Below, in pieces: positions 32,775-42,841 of a stretch of 64,000 nt of DNA. The stretch's first letter is position 1; every line of letters starts with the position of its first letter. Source of the stretch: Anaerolineae bacterium (GTDB lineage Bacteria; Chloroflexota; Anaerolineae; Aggregatilineales; UBA2796). The stretch lies in assembly GCA_019637615.1 (NCBI GenBank), contig JAHBVJ010000037.1, forward strand, positions 1 through 64,000, written 5' to 3'. Both the position numbers and the translations under genes were made by a program. Below the pieces are notes generated by a model, which saw nothing but the letters and a program-made list of their open reading frames with translations, was not told where the DNA came from and ran no database searches.

Positions 32775-33467
32775 TTAATGCCTTGGAATCTCTCCAATCA
32801 CGCTCAACCCCAGCGCTTCGATCTCAGCGCGGCTGCGGACAGCGTTATCCAGATATTCCGCGAGAAACGCGAGCGCGATGCCCGCTGCCAACCCGACCAC
32901 GATGCGCAGCAACGGCCCGAACCGTACCGCCAGCGGGATGGGCACAGGTACGACAATGGCGTTGTCTAATGGGACTACCCGCGCCGGACTTGCGCCCAAC
33001 TGCGCGAAATAATCGGCGTTTTTAGTCTGCATTACTCGTACCGCTGCCTCAGCAATCATCTTGGTCTGTGCTTCGTCAGACCACGAGGTGACATAGAAGG
33101 TCATGATGCTGCGGGCGCTGTCGGACGTGATCGCGGCGCGGATGGCATCAGGATCGACGGTTTCCCCTTGCGACGCTAATACCGCGCTGATCTCCCGTGC
33201 AAAAGAATCTGTCCGCATCCACGCCGCCAGATTGACAATGGCATATTCCGAGCCGAGCCATGAGATGTAACTCTGCTCCTCGAAAGTCTTAGCGCTTTCC
33301 CCTGTCGGTGGTTGGCTGGCGGTCAGCCGCACACCGACACTGTAATTGACGGGCGGGCGCAACAGCGTCCCGAAGGCGGGAATCGTTAAGATGAGCGCCA
33401 CCAGCGCGGGCAACGCAATCAGCCACCAACGTCGCGCCACCACCGCATACAATTGTTTCAGTTCCAT
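32775..33467 (-). CDS. Wzz/GumC-like chain-length determinant family protein
   Basis: The 230-residue protein has an N-terminal membrane helix after MELKQLYAVVARRWW (about 15-37) and a C-terminal membrane helix (about 188-207) followed by AEYLDNAVRSRAEIEALGLSVIGEIP around residues 208-230, the signature of Wzz-type polysaccharide co-polymerases. The periplasmic part is short. No tyrosine kinase domain is fused. It would tune glycan chain length, perhaps with the flippase and glycosyltransferase elsewhere in the window. Confidence 0.8.
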   Translation of the reverse strand: MELKQLYAVVARRWWLIALPALVALILTIPAFGTLLRPPVNYSVGVRLTASQPPTGESAKTFEEQSYISWLGSEYAIVNLAAWMRTDSFAREISAVLASQGETVDPDAIRAAITSDSARSIMTFYVTSWSDEAQTKMIAEAAVRVMQTKNADYFAQLGASPARVVPLDNAIVVPVPIPLAVRFGPLLRIVVGLAAGIALAFLAEYLDNAVRSRAEIEALGLSVIGEIPRH

Positions 33468-33504
33468 ACCATTACCTAATATTTTCTAGTTTTCGCAATC
33501 AATC

Positions 33505-34407
33505 CTACGGTTTTGGTGCGTCCGGCCCTACGTGGATGCCCGTTTTACGCTCTAATACACTCAACACCGCCGCATTATCTTGTTCGCCGTCTCCATGATC
33601 GATCATATCTTTGAACATTTCGCGCGTTACTTCGCTCAATGGCAGTGGCGCGTGATAGGTTTCGCCCGTATCCAGTACGATATTCAGGTCTTTCAACTGC
33701 ATATGCGCTTTGAATCCCGGCGTGCGGATGCCTTGCGCCAAGCGCGGGGGCTTGACATCCAATGTCCAGCACTGCGCCGCGCCACCTTTGATGGCTTCCA
33801 CCACTTTGAACGGATCGACGCCGCTTTTCTGCGCGAACACCAGCAGTTCGCCCATCGCCGCCATCTGCGCAGCGACCATGATCTGGTTGGCGGCCTTGGC
33901 GATTTGCCCCGCGCCGCTATCACCGACCAATACCCAACTTTTGCCCATCGCTTTCCACAACGGATCAAGTTGTTCAAAAGCCTCTTTAGGGCCACCGATC
34001 ATGAAAACCAGCGTGCCTTGCTGCGCGCCGATTTGCCCACCGCTGACGGGTGCATCCAACGCCACGATGCCCGCTTTGGCGAGATCGACGGCTAATTTGC
34101 GGGCAGTTTCTGGCTTGATGGTGCTGTTATCCACGAAGATCAAGCCGTCATGCGCGCCCGCGATGATGCCATTTTCACCAATCGCCACCTTCTCAACATC
34201 GGGCGAGTCGGGCAGATTCGTGAAGACGACATCTACTTGCTCCGCGACTTCTTTCGGTGAATGAGCCGCCCGCGCGCCTTCCGCCACCAATTGATCCACG
34301 ATGCCCCGGCTGCGGTTGTGGACGACCAGCGGATACCCTGCTTTCATCAAGTTCCGAGCCATCGCTGATCCCATCAGCCCCAATCCGATATATCCAACTC
34401 GAAGCAT
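33505..34407 (-). CDS. NAD(P)-dependent 3-hydroxyisobutyrate dehydrogenase-family oxidoreductase
   Basis: The 300-residue enzyme has the dinucleotide-binding GYIGLGLMGSAMA (residues 5-17), substrate motif DAPVSGGQIGA (about 118-128) and catalytic Lys in GAGQIAKAANQIM (about 165-177). The family reduces or oxidises beta-hydroxy acids, such as 3-hydroxyisobutyrate or tartronate semialdehyde. The exact substrate cannot be set. AGAGGA lies 8 bases before the ATG. Confidence 0.9.
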   Translation of the reverse strand: MLRVGYIGLGLMGSAMARNLMKAGYPLVVHNRSRGIVDQLVAEGARAAHSPKEVAEQVDVVFTNLPDSPDVEKVAIGENGIIAGAHDGLIFVDNSTIKPETARKLAVDLAKAGIVALDAPVSGGQIGAQQGTLVFMIGGPKEAFEQLDPLWKAMGKSWVLVGDSGAGQIAKAANQIMVAAQMAAMGELLVFAQKSGVDPFKVVEAIKGGAAQCWTLDVKPPRLAQGIRTPGFKAHMQLKDLNIVLDTGETYHAPLPLSEVTREMFKDMIDHGDGEQDNAAVLSVLERKTGIHVGPDAPKP

Positions 34408-34522
34408 TGTATTTTCCTCTCACAATAATGCGGCTACTGTTCAATTCAATGGTTGAACGATCTAGTAGAAGTTTTCCGGTATTTAGAATGAGACGCGCTA
34501 CAGCATAGTCAGTTATCACTTC

Positions 34523-36592
34523 TTATTTCGCAGTCGTAGGCGTATTTGTTACCGTCGGGATGGAGGGTTCGGGCAGTTGTATCAGTCCTGTCAGCGACTT
34601 TTCACCTGCCGTCGTGATCTTCGCGAAGTTGTCCCCGCTAGGCACTGCGATCCATGCGGTTTGCTGATCGGGCAGCAAAATAAGGTACCAATAGAATGAC
34701 CCTTGCAAGCGTGCCAGCACCGGATACTTGTAAGTTCCCGATGCAATCTCGGTGACAATCCCGTAACGGCTCCCCGGCCCTTTGTATACTTTGCGCATCC
34801 CACTGAACAGTTGGTAGGTGATGTCAAGATCGACCACAAGTTTGGTGCCGTCTGGCAATGTCACAGTCTCCGGCAAGCCACTCGCGATAAGCGTCCCGTC
34901 GTGTGATGGTTGGACGGTTGAGCCAGTGAGGAATATTTCCGGGGTACGTGTCGGCGTACTTGTATGCGTGCGTGTCGGCGTTGCGGTAGCCGACTGCGTT
35001 GGTTGAACCGTATTGGCCGGATTTGTGCCGCTTCTACTCATCGCCGTGCCCAATCCGGCTGGTTGCCGCGAAGGAGTCGTCGTTGCGGTGCTTGTCGGGC
35101 TGGCAGTGGATGGCGTAGTTGGCGTACCACTCGGCGAGGCACTCGGTGTGCTTGTATCAGGCTGTGTAGGAGCCTCAGTCGGTGTTAGGGTGTTGGTCAA
35201 AGAAGGACTTGGCGTCACACTAGGAGTTATCGTCGGCGTGTCGCTGGCGGTGGGTGTCTGGCTAGGCGTATAACTGGCCGTGGCGGTGTTGGTGGGCGTG
35301 GCTGACGGGGTGAGGCTGGCAAGGGCGGTTTGCGTGCCTGCCACCCGTGTCTCGATCTGAGCCTCGACCGTCTTGACCTGTACTGTGCCCGTGGCTTGCG
35401 CGCCACTAGTCGCGATTGCCGCCGCCGAAATCGTGCTGACAGCATCAGTCGCCGCCTGCGCATTGGCGCTGGCAGTTGCTTGTGCTGCCGCCGTACCCGT
35501 AATCACTGCCGCTGATGTTTCGCTGGCGGCTATGGATAGTTTGGCGGCTTCCAAAGTTTCAGTGATGTTGGCTGTCGGCGTGAAGGTCTGGCTCGGCGTG
35601 TCGGTAATCGTCGGGGTCGCTGTCGGCGGTATGGGCGTCGATGTCTCCGTCACGGTGGGCGTTGGGGAGACAAATGCAGTTTCCGTGAGCGCATTTGCCA
35701 TCACCAACGTAGAAGCGGCCTCAGTCTGCACGAGGTTGGCGGCTGGCGCGGCGTTCCGGCTCTGAAAAAATACGAATCCCACCGCAGCAATCGCAACCAC
35801 GGTCGTTCCAGCAATCGCCAACGGCAGCAGCGAATTATTCCGTAACTCGCGCGTATGGATGATCACGACAGTCACGTTATCGGGCGCGCCGCGCTGACGT
35901 GCCAACTCAATCAAGCGTTCAGCCGCATTTTGTGCTGACTGTGAACTGACAAGCTCCAAAATTTCTTGCGACTTGACCAGTGACCACAACCCATCACTGC
36001 ATAAAACGAAGCTATCGCCCGGTTGCACAGTGAAGCGCTCAAAATAGGGTTCTAGCGGACGATTCTGCCCGATAAAGAATAGTAGTTTCGACGTGCGTTT
36101 ATGGGTGCCACCTTTTTCGGAGGGCGCGACCGGAATATCTAGCACCTGATCTTGCGAGAGTTGAGCGATGGCATTGTTGCGGATGCGGTAAACGCGGCTG
36201 TCCCCTACGTTAAAGATGGTAGCCTGTCGCCGGTAATCGATCAGGAGACCCGCTACGGTCGAACCCATCCGATCCATATCTTCCATCGCTTTAGCCAGCA
36301 CCGCTTGGTTGGCGACTTGCAAGGCACCGAGTAAATGTGCGCCGGGATCGAGTTTGCCCGAAGTATCCGAATCGGGGCTGACGGTGAAATAGTGTTTGAG
36401 GATCGTTTCCAGCGTCATCCGGCTGGCAACTTCGCCTTTTGAAAGGCCACCAATGCCATCCGCCACCATGAATAATGCATCCGGGCGGTCAGTGGTTGGT
36501 AAATGGATCGCAAAGGCATCTTCATTATTGGTTCGTTTGACACCGCGATCAGATTTGCCCACAGCTTCTAAGCGCAGATCGAATTGACTCAT
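34523..36592 (-). CDS. Membrane-bound PP2C-type protein phosphatase with Thr/Pro-rich extracellular part
   Basis: Residues 1-245 form a PP2C domain with metal-binding Asp residues in NEDAFAIHLP, MVADGIGGL, GDSRVYRI, LCSDGLWSL and GAPDNVTVVI. A single membrane helix follows (about 254-276). The rest is outside: an Ala/Thr-rich helical stretch (about 285-420), a Thr/Pro/Ser-rich linker (about 420-560) and a C-terminal SH3-like domain with YKGPGSRYGIVTEIASG. PP2C enzymes of this type reverse Ser/Thr kinase phosphorylation; no Hanks kinase is adjacent. The outer part may sense or bind the envelope. Confidence 0.88.
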   Translation of the reverse strand: MSQFDLRLEAVGKSDRGVKRTNNEDAFAIHLPTTDRPDALFMVADGIGGLSKGEVASRMTLETILKHYFTVSPDSDTSGKLDPGAHLLGALQVANQAVLAKAMEDMDRMGSTVAGLLIDYRRQATIFNVGDSRVYRIRNNAIAQLSQDQVLDIPVAPSEKGGTHKRTSKLLFFIGQNRPLEPYFERFTVQPGDSFVLCSDGLWSLVKSQEILELVSSQSAQNAAERLIELARQRGAPDNVTVVIIHTRELRNNSLLPLAIAGTTVVAIAAVGFVFFQSRNAAPAANLVQTEAASTLVMANALTETAFVSPTPTVTETSTPIPPTATPTITDTPSQTFTPTANITETLEAAKLSIAASETSAAVITGTAAAQATASANAQAATDAVSTISAAAIATSGAQATGTVQVKTVEAQIETRVAGTQTALASLTPSATPTNTATASYTPSQTPTASDTPTITPSVTPSPSLTNTLTPTEAPTQPDTSTPSASPSGTPTTPSTASPTSTATTTPSRQPAGLGTAMSRSGTNPANTVQPTQSATATPTRTHTSTPTRTPEIFLTGSTVQPSHDGTLIASGLPETVTLPDGTKLVVDLDITYQLFSGMRKVYKGPGSRYGIVTEIASGTYKYPVLARLQGSFYWYLILLPDQQTAWIAVPSGDNFAKITTAGEKSLTGLIQLPEPSIPTVTNTPTTAK

Positions 36593-36766
36593 GCCTCGTC
36601 CTTATCGGGGGTGCAGGTCGGATCGGTCTAGTTTAATACTGCCACCATAGTAGACTCGTCATCAGTACTGCGCAAGCCCTTCCCGTTAGAATCATCGGTT
36701 TTGCAGAACGTCCTTGCGTGCTACAATCGCTTACTGTCCTGATTATTCATTAGCAAGCTGGATTGT

Positions 36767-38041
36767 GTGGAGCATATTTCTGAGTCGGAGTACGCGCACC
36801 CCCTGCATCCTCGATTGATCGATCCAAACTCAACACGCCGCTTGCATGTCGCGATGTGGACGCCGTTGCCGCCTGCGCCCAGTGGAATCAGTGACTATGC
36901 AGTCGCCTTGAGTCGAGCGTTGATTCCACATGTCGATCTCACCATTTACTCTGCTGCGGATGCGGATCTGAGTTTGTTCATGGGACTGCCGATCACGGTT
37001 CTCAGCTATCAGGACTACAACCCGATCAGCAGCCGCCAAGCCGATGTCCACATTTATCACATGGGCAACAGCGCGCATTTCCATACGGAAATTTATCGTC
37101 AGCTCTTGCGCGAACCCGGTATCGTGGTGCTACACGATTTGGCTCTATTCGGCTTCTATCTGTTCAACCTTTATCATCAGGGGTCGCGCCAGCAATTTCT
37201 GGAAGAATTAGCATATCATCACGGTTCACGCGCTGCCAAAGGAGCCGGACGGTATATCAGCAGTGACTTCTCATCATGGTTGGACTTGCCTATGAACCGC
37301 CGTGTGGTGGAAGCCAGTCTCGCAACCATCGTGCATTCACGCTACGGGCAAGAGTCGCTGTTGGCAAAATATCCGCAAGCGGCTGTATACAGTGTCCAAC
37401 ACGGTGCCCATGTGCTGGACGGGGGCAGCCGGATGGGCGTTCGCCGCACTTATGGTTGGCAAGACAATCAATTTGTAGTCGGCGTGTTCGGAGAGATCAG
37501 TCCGCATAAGCGCATCCATGTGCTGCTCGAAGCGCTGCCCCGGTTGCTGATGGTCAATCCAGAAAGTGGGCTGCTGCTGGCCGGACGTGATGGTCCCAAC
37601 CCGAATTACCCCACTAAAATTCGCAATATGCTGCGTGACCGCAAAATTCGCAACAGTGTTAGCTATGTACCGAATCCATCAACGCCCCAGTTGGAGCAGT
37701 TTATTCAAGCGGTCGATGTTGTGGTCAATTTGCGCTGGCCTACTACGGGCGAGATGTCGGGCATCATGCTCCGGGCGTTCGGCGCGGGCAAACCCGTTAT
37801 CGGTTCGGATGTCCCCCAATGGAGGGAACTGCCGGAGTCCTTTTGCTGGCGTGTGCCAGTGGGCGATGGCGAAGTGTCTGCCCTCGTGGAGCGCCTGACG
37901 TATGCTGCCGAACATCCGACGGAAACGCGCCGAGCGGGTGACGCTGCCCGCCGCTTCGTCATCGATCACGCGACGTGGGAAATCGCCGCCAGTCGCTACC
38001 TTGCCGTGATCGAGTCGGTGGTCGCTCAAAAACGCGGCTGA
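36767..38041 (+). CDS. Glycosyltransferase family 4-like protein
   Basis: This 424-residue GT-B enzyme has an N-terminal domain with MWTPLPPAPSGISDYAVAL and a C-terminal nucleotide-sugar domain with VFGEISPHKRIHVLLEALP and GEMSGIMLRAFGAGKPVIGSD, the latter carrying the family Glu-containing donor site. It should transfer a sugar from a nucleotide donor to a surface glycan or lipid. The start is GTG with no good ribosome-binding site. It is divergent from the PP2C gene and convergent with the SARP-type regulator. Confidence 0.88.
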   Translation: MEHISESEYAHPLHPRLIDPNSTRRLHVAMWTPLPPAPSGISDYAVALSRALIPHVDLTIYSAADADLSLFMGLPITVLSYQDYNPISSRQADVHIYHMGNSAHFHTEIYRQLLREPGIVVLHDLALFGFYLFNLYHQGSRQQFLEELAYHHGSRAAKGAGRYISSDFSSWLDLPMNRRVVEASLATIVHSRYGQESLLAKYPQAAVYSVQHGAHVLDGGSRMGVRRTYGWQDNQFVVGVFGEISPHKRIHVLLEALPRLLMVNPESGLLLAGRDGPNPNYPTKIRNMLRDRKIRNSVSYVPNPSTPQLEQFIQAVDVVVNLRWPTTGEMSGIMLRAFGAGKPVIGSDVPQWRELPESFCWRVPVGDGEVSALVERLTYAAEHPTETRRAGDAARRFVIDHATWEIAASRYLAVIESVVAQKRG

Positions 38042-38071
38042 GGTATGTCAGTTTGTGCTATCGATAAGTCA

Positions 38072-40849
38072 CTACTGACTGTTCTCAAGCGGTGGCTTAT
38101 CCTCCCCCTGCTTTAACGACTCAATGTTCCGCCGCACAATATCGCCATGCTGCTTGTTCCCAATCCGCTGGAAAATCTCCAAACTTTGTTTGAAATAATC
38201 CAGCGCCGTAATTGGGTCGCCTTCATCTCTGGCAAACTCGCCCAAATTGTTCAACGCGTTCGCTTCCCATGTCAGTGAACCAAGTTGACGAACGATAGCT
38301 AACGCTTCCAAGGTGAGCCGACGCGCTAACGCAAAATTCTTGCGATAAAAGGCGACCACCGCGAGGCCGTTGATCGCCAAGCCGCGCCCTTCCAAATTGT
38401 CCATCTCCTCATAAGTCGCCAAATTGGCTTCGTGCAGGGTCTGAGCACGATCTAAGTCACCATTTTCGGCGGCGGAGATGGCAAGCAGCATTTGAAAGCG
38501 ACTCGTCAGAAATTGATCGCCTACGCGCTTGCTCAATTCCAGCCCCTGCCCCGCCAATTTTGCGGATTCGGTGAAGTTCCACAAGCGTCCGTTGACGCTC
38601 GCCAAGCGCAAAATGGCCTGTGCGCAGCCCCATTCATCGCCCAGTTTCGTGCGCAGTTCAAGCGCGCTGAGAAAATGTCGCAAGGCTTCTTCATAATTGC
38701 CGAGGATGCTTTCCGCGTAACCAAGTGCGATGAAGGCACGCGCCACGCTTTCCATCTGCTCAGCGTCCTCTGCGGAGAGAAGTTGAAAGCTCTGCTCGGC
38801 GTAACGACGGGTTGCTTCGGTCTTGTCTTCTTGCCGCGAACACAACAGCGCCAGATTCGCCAGCCATGCGCCCCGCAAGCCTTGATTGGCTTCCATGATC
38901 AGTGATGACGCCTCTAGTAGCAGCGCTTCTCCCACCGCCCATGATGCGTTCATGTCGTGATACAGTCCGATCAGCGGAATCAGCGTTCCGATGGCGAAAA
39001 AACTCTTGCCTACAACGGCGACTCGCCACGCGGTATGGATGTTTTCGAGTTCGTTGGCAATTTCCTTGAGTACATAGCGCTGTTCGGACGAACGCAGCCG
39101 AGGTTCGGCCTCATGCGCGAAGTTTTGATAGTAATCAAGGTAGGCTTTCCACACGTGCTCACGCTGTTCGGATTGATCCAGCTTTTGCACGAGATACTGC
39201 CTCGTCATCTCATGGATAGTGAACCGTCCCTGTGCCTCGCGACGCAGCAACAGTTTGTTTGCCAAAGCCATCAAGATTGTCAGCGGCGCGGAGGCGACTT
39301 TCTCCGCCGCATCACGCGTGAAGCCCGCCACGAAGGTGGAAAGCGTCATCAGTACGATCTGTTCGCGCGTGGAAAAAAGCTGCCAAGAATGATCAAATAC
39401 CGCGCGCAAACTGCGGTGACGTTCTTCAGTGTCGTTGGTGGTCGTTTCTAAGGCCGTCAGGTTAGAGGCGATCTCGTCTGCCAGTTCTTCACAGGTGAGG
39501 AGCATCGACCAACCAGCCGCCAACTCGATAGCCAGTGGCATCCCGTCTACCAACTGGCAAATCCGTCGCACCGCCGCTGCTGACTGCGCTGTCAACAGGT
39601 CATCGCCCCGCACGCGTCGTGCTGTCGCCCAAAACAACGCCAAGGCCGGAACCGCTTCATCGTCTGCATCGGACGTGCTGTAGGGCAACCCATGCAGCGC
39701 CAGACTCCACTCGCCGCGCACATTCAGCTTTTCCCGCGAGGTAACCACGATTTTGATTTCTGGCGCAGTGCGGATCAGCTCGTTCACGAATTCTGTCGCC
39801 AAAGCCGTAAGCTGCTCGAAATTATCCAACAGTAACAGCAAATGTTTTTCTCGTAAGTAGTTAAGCAATTGCAGACGTGGATTAGTTTCTTGCGACAGCG
39901 TAAAATGCAGCGCATCCGCCAGCATGTTGAAAAAGGCTTGCAAGGTAGTGATCGACGTTAAATTGACCATCGCCGCGCCATGCAGGGTGCGTATCGCTTG
40001 TTGATGGACGAGGTGCAGTGCCAAACGCGTCTTCCCGATTCCGCCTAAGCCGATGATCGAGATCAGATGGCAGGTTGGATCAGCGAGATGCCGCTGCAAC
40101 TCCGCTAATTCCGCCTCGCGCCCGATCAGTGGAGTGGTTTCGCTAGGGAGATGTACGATCCGCTGTGCCACTTTGATGCGCTCATATAAACGCTGTGTCT
40201 CGTGTTCAGGTTCCACGTCCAATTCACGCCGCAGCACGTCCCGACACGTTTCGTATTGCGACAGAGCGGCACTGCGCTGCCCATTCATGGCGTGAAGCCG
40301 CATCAACTGTCGATGCGCGTCTTCTTGCAGTGGATCAAGCGCCAGCAGCCTGTTCAGCCTGCTAAGGGCCTCCTCATAGTGGTCGCCCGCGACGAAAGAA
40401 CTCGCCTCCGCCCGTAAGAAAGACAGCGCCAATTCATGCAAGCGTTCACGCTCAGTACTCAACCATAGATCAAATTCCGGCGCGTCCGGCACGTTGAAGC
40501 CCGCCAGCAGTTCGCCCCGATACAGCATCGACTCATGATCGCGCTCGAACGCTTCTACGTCCAGCCAATAATCTTCCTCGGTTTTGAAGGCGATGCTTTG
40601 GCGTGTGATCTCGATATATGGTTCTAGTAAACGCTTGAGATTGGCGATGGCTTGCCGCAAATTGGTGGCGGCATCTTCATCCGGCATCTCGCCCCAAAAC
40701 ATACTTGCCAATGTCGCGCGCAAATGCGGTTGTCGATGATTGATCGCCACGTAGCAAAACAGAGCTTGTGCTTTACTGCTGACGAAGCCCGTCATGGGCA
40801 TACCGTTCAAGCTGATGTGCAAACCACCGAGTAGCTGAATGCGCAGCAT
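38072..40849 (-). CDS. SARP/BTAD-type regulator with NB-ARC ATPase and TPR repeats
   Basis: The 925-residue protein has an N-terminal winged-helix DNA-binding part (about 1-95, starting MLRIQLLGGLHISLNG), a BTAD domain (about 100-245), a STAND/NB-ARC ATPase with Walker A GLGGIGKTRLAL and Walker B LLLLLDNFEQL, and a C-terminal TPR array. This is the AfsR-like layout: ligand or partner binding to the repeats would gate ATP-dependent activation of transcription. ATG at 40849 is chosen because AGGAG lies 9 bases upstream and the wHTH starts there; a longer frame reaches into the upstream phosphatase gene. It is 41 bases downstream of that gene and probably cotranscribed. Confidence 0.9.
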   Translation of the reverse strand: MLRIQLLGGLHISLNGMPMTGFVSSKAQALFCYVAINHRQPHLRATLASMFWGEMPDEDAATNLRQAIANLKRLLEPYIEITRQSIAFKTEEDYWLDVEAFERDHESMLYRGELLAGFNVPDAPEFDLWLSTERERLHELALSFLRAEASSFVAGDHYEEALSRLNRLLALDPLQEDAHRQLMRLHAMNGQRSAALSQYETCRDVLRRELDVEPEHETQRLYERIKVAQRIVHLPSETTPLIGREAELAELQRHLADPTCHLISIIGLGGIGKTRLALHLVHQQAIRTLHGAAMVNLTSITTLQAFFNMLADALHFTLSQETNPRLQLLNYLREKHLLLLLDNFEQLTALATEFVNELIRTAPEIKIVVTSREKLNVRGEWSLALHGLPYSTSDADDEAVPALALFWATARRVRGDDLLTAQSAAAVRRICQLVDGMPLAIELAAGWSMLLTCEELADEIASNLTALETTTNDTEERHRSLRAVFDHSWQLFSTREQIVLMTLSTFVAGFTRDAAEKVASAPLTILMALANKLLLRREAQGRFTIHEMTRQYLVQKLDQSEQREHVWKAYLDYYQNFAHEAEPRLRSSEQRYVLKEIANELENIHTAWRVAVVGKSFFAIGTLIPLIGLYHDMNASWAVGEALLLEASSLIMEANQGLRGAWLANLALLCSRQEDKTEATRRYAEQSFQLLSAEDAEQMESVARAFIALGYAESILGNYEEALRHFLSALELRTKLGDEWGCAQAILRLASVNGRLWNFTESAKLAGQGLELSKRVGDQFLTSRFQMLLAISAAENGDLDRAQTLHEANLATYEEMDNLEGRGLAINGLAVVAFYRKNFALARRLTLEALAIVRQLGSLTWEANALNNLGEFARDEGDPITALDYFKQSLEIFQRIGNKQHGDIVRRNIESLKQGEDKPPLENSQ

Positions 40850-40890
40850 GGATGTGATCTCCTCGTGTAGGATGCGATGTCCGAGTCCGG

Positions 40891-42591
40891 CTACTGTGGC
40901 CTGACCGAAAACTGACTGATCAACTCTGGCGTGTAGGCGGTTACTGTGTCGGGCGTTTTCGCTAAGGTGTGCTGACTGTACCATGGCACACCATAGGTAC
41001 TCACTAACAGATTGCCCGTTACCGCGTCGATGTCGAATTCCGTCCACGTATAGGCGTGCATCGCCACGTAATCGCCTTTGATCAGCGTGGCGTCAATATC
41101 CGAATCTTGCAGCCCGATGTCATCGTAGCCCGCGCGATTGAGCTGTGCGCTGAGGATCGCCATGAGCACTTTATCTTGCCCCGCCATCGGCAGCAGCTTA
41201 TACAGGGCGATCTGTGCTGGCGTGAGCAGTTTGTTACTTTCCACCAATTGAAACAACTGTGGCCCGAATGGGGGATCGACCGCCACTGGCCCCGTGATGA
41301 TCTCCCACATGGTAGTGGGCATTAACGGACTGTCGGCGGTTTTGCGCTGGAAGATGTTGTTCACCGCCATGCAGTGGAAATCTGCTGTGATGAATACCAC
41401 ATTCTCGATCCGCTGACTCAGAATAAAATCGAGCAGGGCGGCGCGTTCAGCGGCATACCCCTCATAGCGATCCGGTGCGTTGAGCGCGCCAAAATTCTGG
41501 ATCGGCTCCGGAACAAGTACGAACTTCCATAAAATGCCATCTTGCTGCGCTTTCAGCAGATCCGCCTTGAGCAGCTCGAACTGCGCTACGCCGAGCAGGG
41601 AACGCCCCGGCGCATAGGTTTCCGCCAAGTATGCTTTTACTTTGTCAGCATCGTTTATATCGGCGAAGGGCAGTTGGCGCAGCGGCTGATCGCGAAATGA
41701 GCGTGCATCGACCAGAAACAGCGCGGCGTCACTGCCGAAATTGCGGGCGCGATACAACTTTGGCTTGCCCGCGAATAACTCCGTCTCCGTTTGTGCGTAC
41801 GCTTCCTCACGGATCGGCATATAGTCGAAGAAGGCACGCAGTCCATGCTGATATAAATCTGTCTCATTGAGGTACTTACCGTGCTGATCAAAGCGTTGAT
41901 CCGAGCTAGTCGGCGCACCGCCCGCGAAATCGTCGATCACTTCGTGGTCATCGATCATCGCGTAGATCGCGGTGGAAGCCCGCGCATCCGCCCATGTATT
42001 CAACCCTAAACGCGGAGATAATGCCTCCAGATGTTTGGCGCGGAAATCTGCCTCCGTGCGCGCAATCTTCAATGGTACGGCGGGCGAGGCGTTATCGGCA
42101 TAGATGGTGTCGCCGTGCAGCACCATGAAATCGAGCTGGCGTTCTGGCACGTTTTTGATCGCCAGATATGGCGCGACTTGCTGCTGCCAATCGCCTGTCA
42201 CACCGAAGCGCAGACCAGCACGTTCTCCCAGCGGTGCGGTCGTGCGGAAGGTACCGATTCGCCGTTCGCCCACTGGATTCGTCACACGATAGTAATAATG
42301 TGTATGCGGCAGCAGCCCGCGTACCTCGATTTTGACAGGCAGCATCGGGTCAATCACCTCGGCGCTCTGTACGTCCACGATGACCGTGAAGCGCTCGTCT
42401 GTAGCAGTCTCAAACGTCAGACTGCCGATCTCGGCGCTATAAGCCCATAACACGACCGTCGTTTGATCGACATCCCCCGCCGCGATGCTGAATACGCCTT
42501 GATACGCCACCTGTGCCGTAGAGATCGATGTCCCAACCAAAAGTAAGAGGATCAGCATACAAGTCGATAGCCATCGGATGCCAGCTACCAT
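40891..42591 (-). CDS. Secreted PhoD-like alkaline phosphatase/phosphodiesterase
   Basis: The 566-residue protein has an N-terminal signal peptide or anchor (about 1-27), a fibronectin-like PhoD N-domain (about 30-115, ending with HYYYRVTNP) and a metallophosphatase domain with VTGDWQ, LHGDTIYAD, IDDHEVIDDF and ITADFHCMA as metal-binding blocks. It should release phosphate from extracellular esters with Ca/Fe metals. GGAGGG precedes the ATG. A Tat double-Arg motif is not evident at the N-terminus. Confidence 0.88.
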   Translation of the reverse strand: MVAGIRWLSTCMLILLLLVGTSISTAQVAYQGVFSIAAGDVDQTTVVLWAYSAEIGSLTFETATDERFTVIVDVQSAEVIDPMLPVKIEVRGLLPHTHYYYRVTNPVGERRIGTFRTTAPLGERAGLRFGVTGDWQQQVAPYLAIKNVPERQLDFMVLHGDTIYADNASPAVPLKIARTEADFRAKHLEALSPRLGLNTWADARASTAIYAMIDDHEVIDDFAGGAPTSSDQRFDQHGKYLNETDLYQHGLRAFFDYMPIREEAYAQTETELFAGKPKLYRARNFGSDAALFLVDARSFRDQPLRQLPFADINDADKVKAYLAETYAPGRSLLGVAQFELLKADLLKAQQDGILWKFVLVPEPIQNFGALNAPDRYEGYAAERAALLDFILSQRIENVVFITADFHCMAVNNIFQRKTADSPLMPTTMWEIITGPVAVDPPFGPQLFQLVESNKLLTPAQIALYKLLPMAGQDKVLMAILSAQLNRAGYDDIGLQDSDIDATLIKGDYVAMHAYTWTEFDIDAVTGNLLVSTYGVPWYSQHTLAKTPDTVTAYTPELISQFSVRPQ

Positions 42592-42777
42592 CGATAAAAT
42601 CCCTCCACGCCCCTGAGTTTTTATTGCACTATACCATCCTTTCCAACAATCTAGGAGTTAACAAGACTCATACCTCTTGCTTTGCCCCGACTACGTCTAA
42701 AAAAACGGCTTGTTTTGAATTGCGATAGTATATGGTTAATTATTGGTTAGAAAGTGGCGTTTTTCTAGGCACCGTGC

Positions 42778-42804
42778 TTGACAACCACGATTCTCTTGTA
42801 TAAT
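42778..42804 (+). promoter_or_regulatory. Strong promoter of the HU gene
   Basis: Perfect TTGACA (42778-42783) and TATAAT (42799-42804) boxes with a short 15-base spacer lie 37 bases before the HU start codon. AAGGAG at 42827-42832 is the ribosome-binding site. Confidence 0.8.
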
Positions 42805-42841
42805 GAAGGTGCTTTAAGCCCACAGCAAGGAGAAAAAGGCT

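Noticed and set aside
34439..34458. Inverted repeat GTTCAA...TTGAAC as a terminator
   Set aside because: The stem is only 6 bp, AT-rich and without a U-run on either strand.
35000..35300. Phase-variable tandem repeat in the PP2C gene
   Set aside because: The Thr/Pro-rich segment is repetitive in amino acids but has no exact nucleotide tandem unit that would slip.
34703..35765. Plus-strand Val/Gly-rich frames opposite the PP2C gene
   Set aside because: They are the complement of the Thr/Pro-rich linker; no ribosome-binding site or family supports them.
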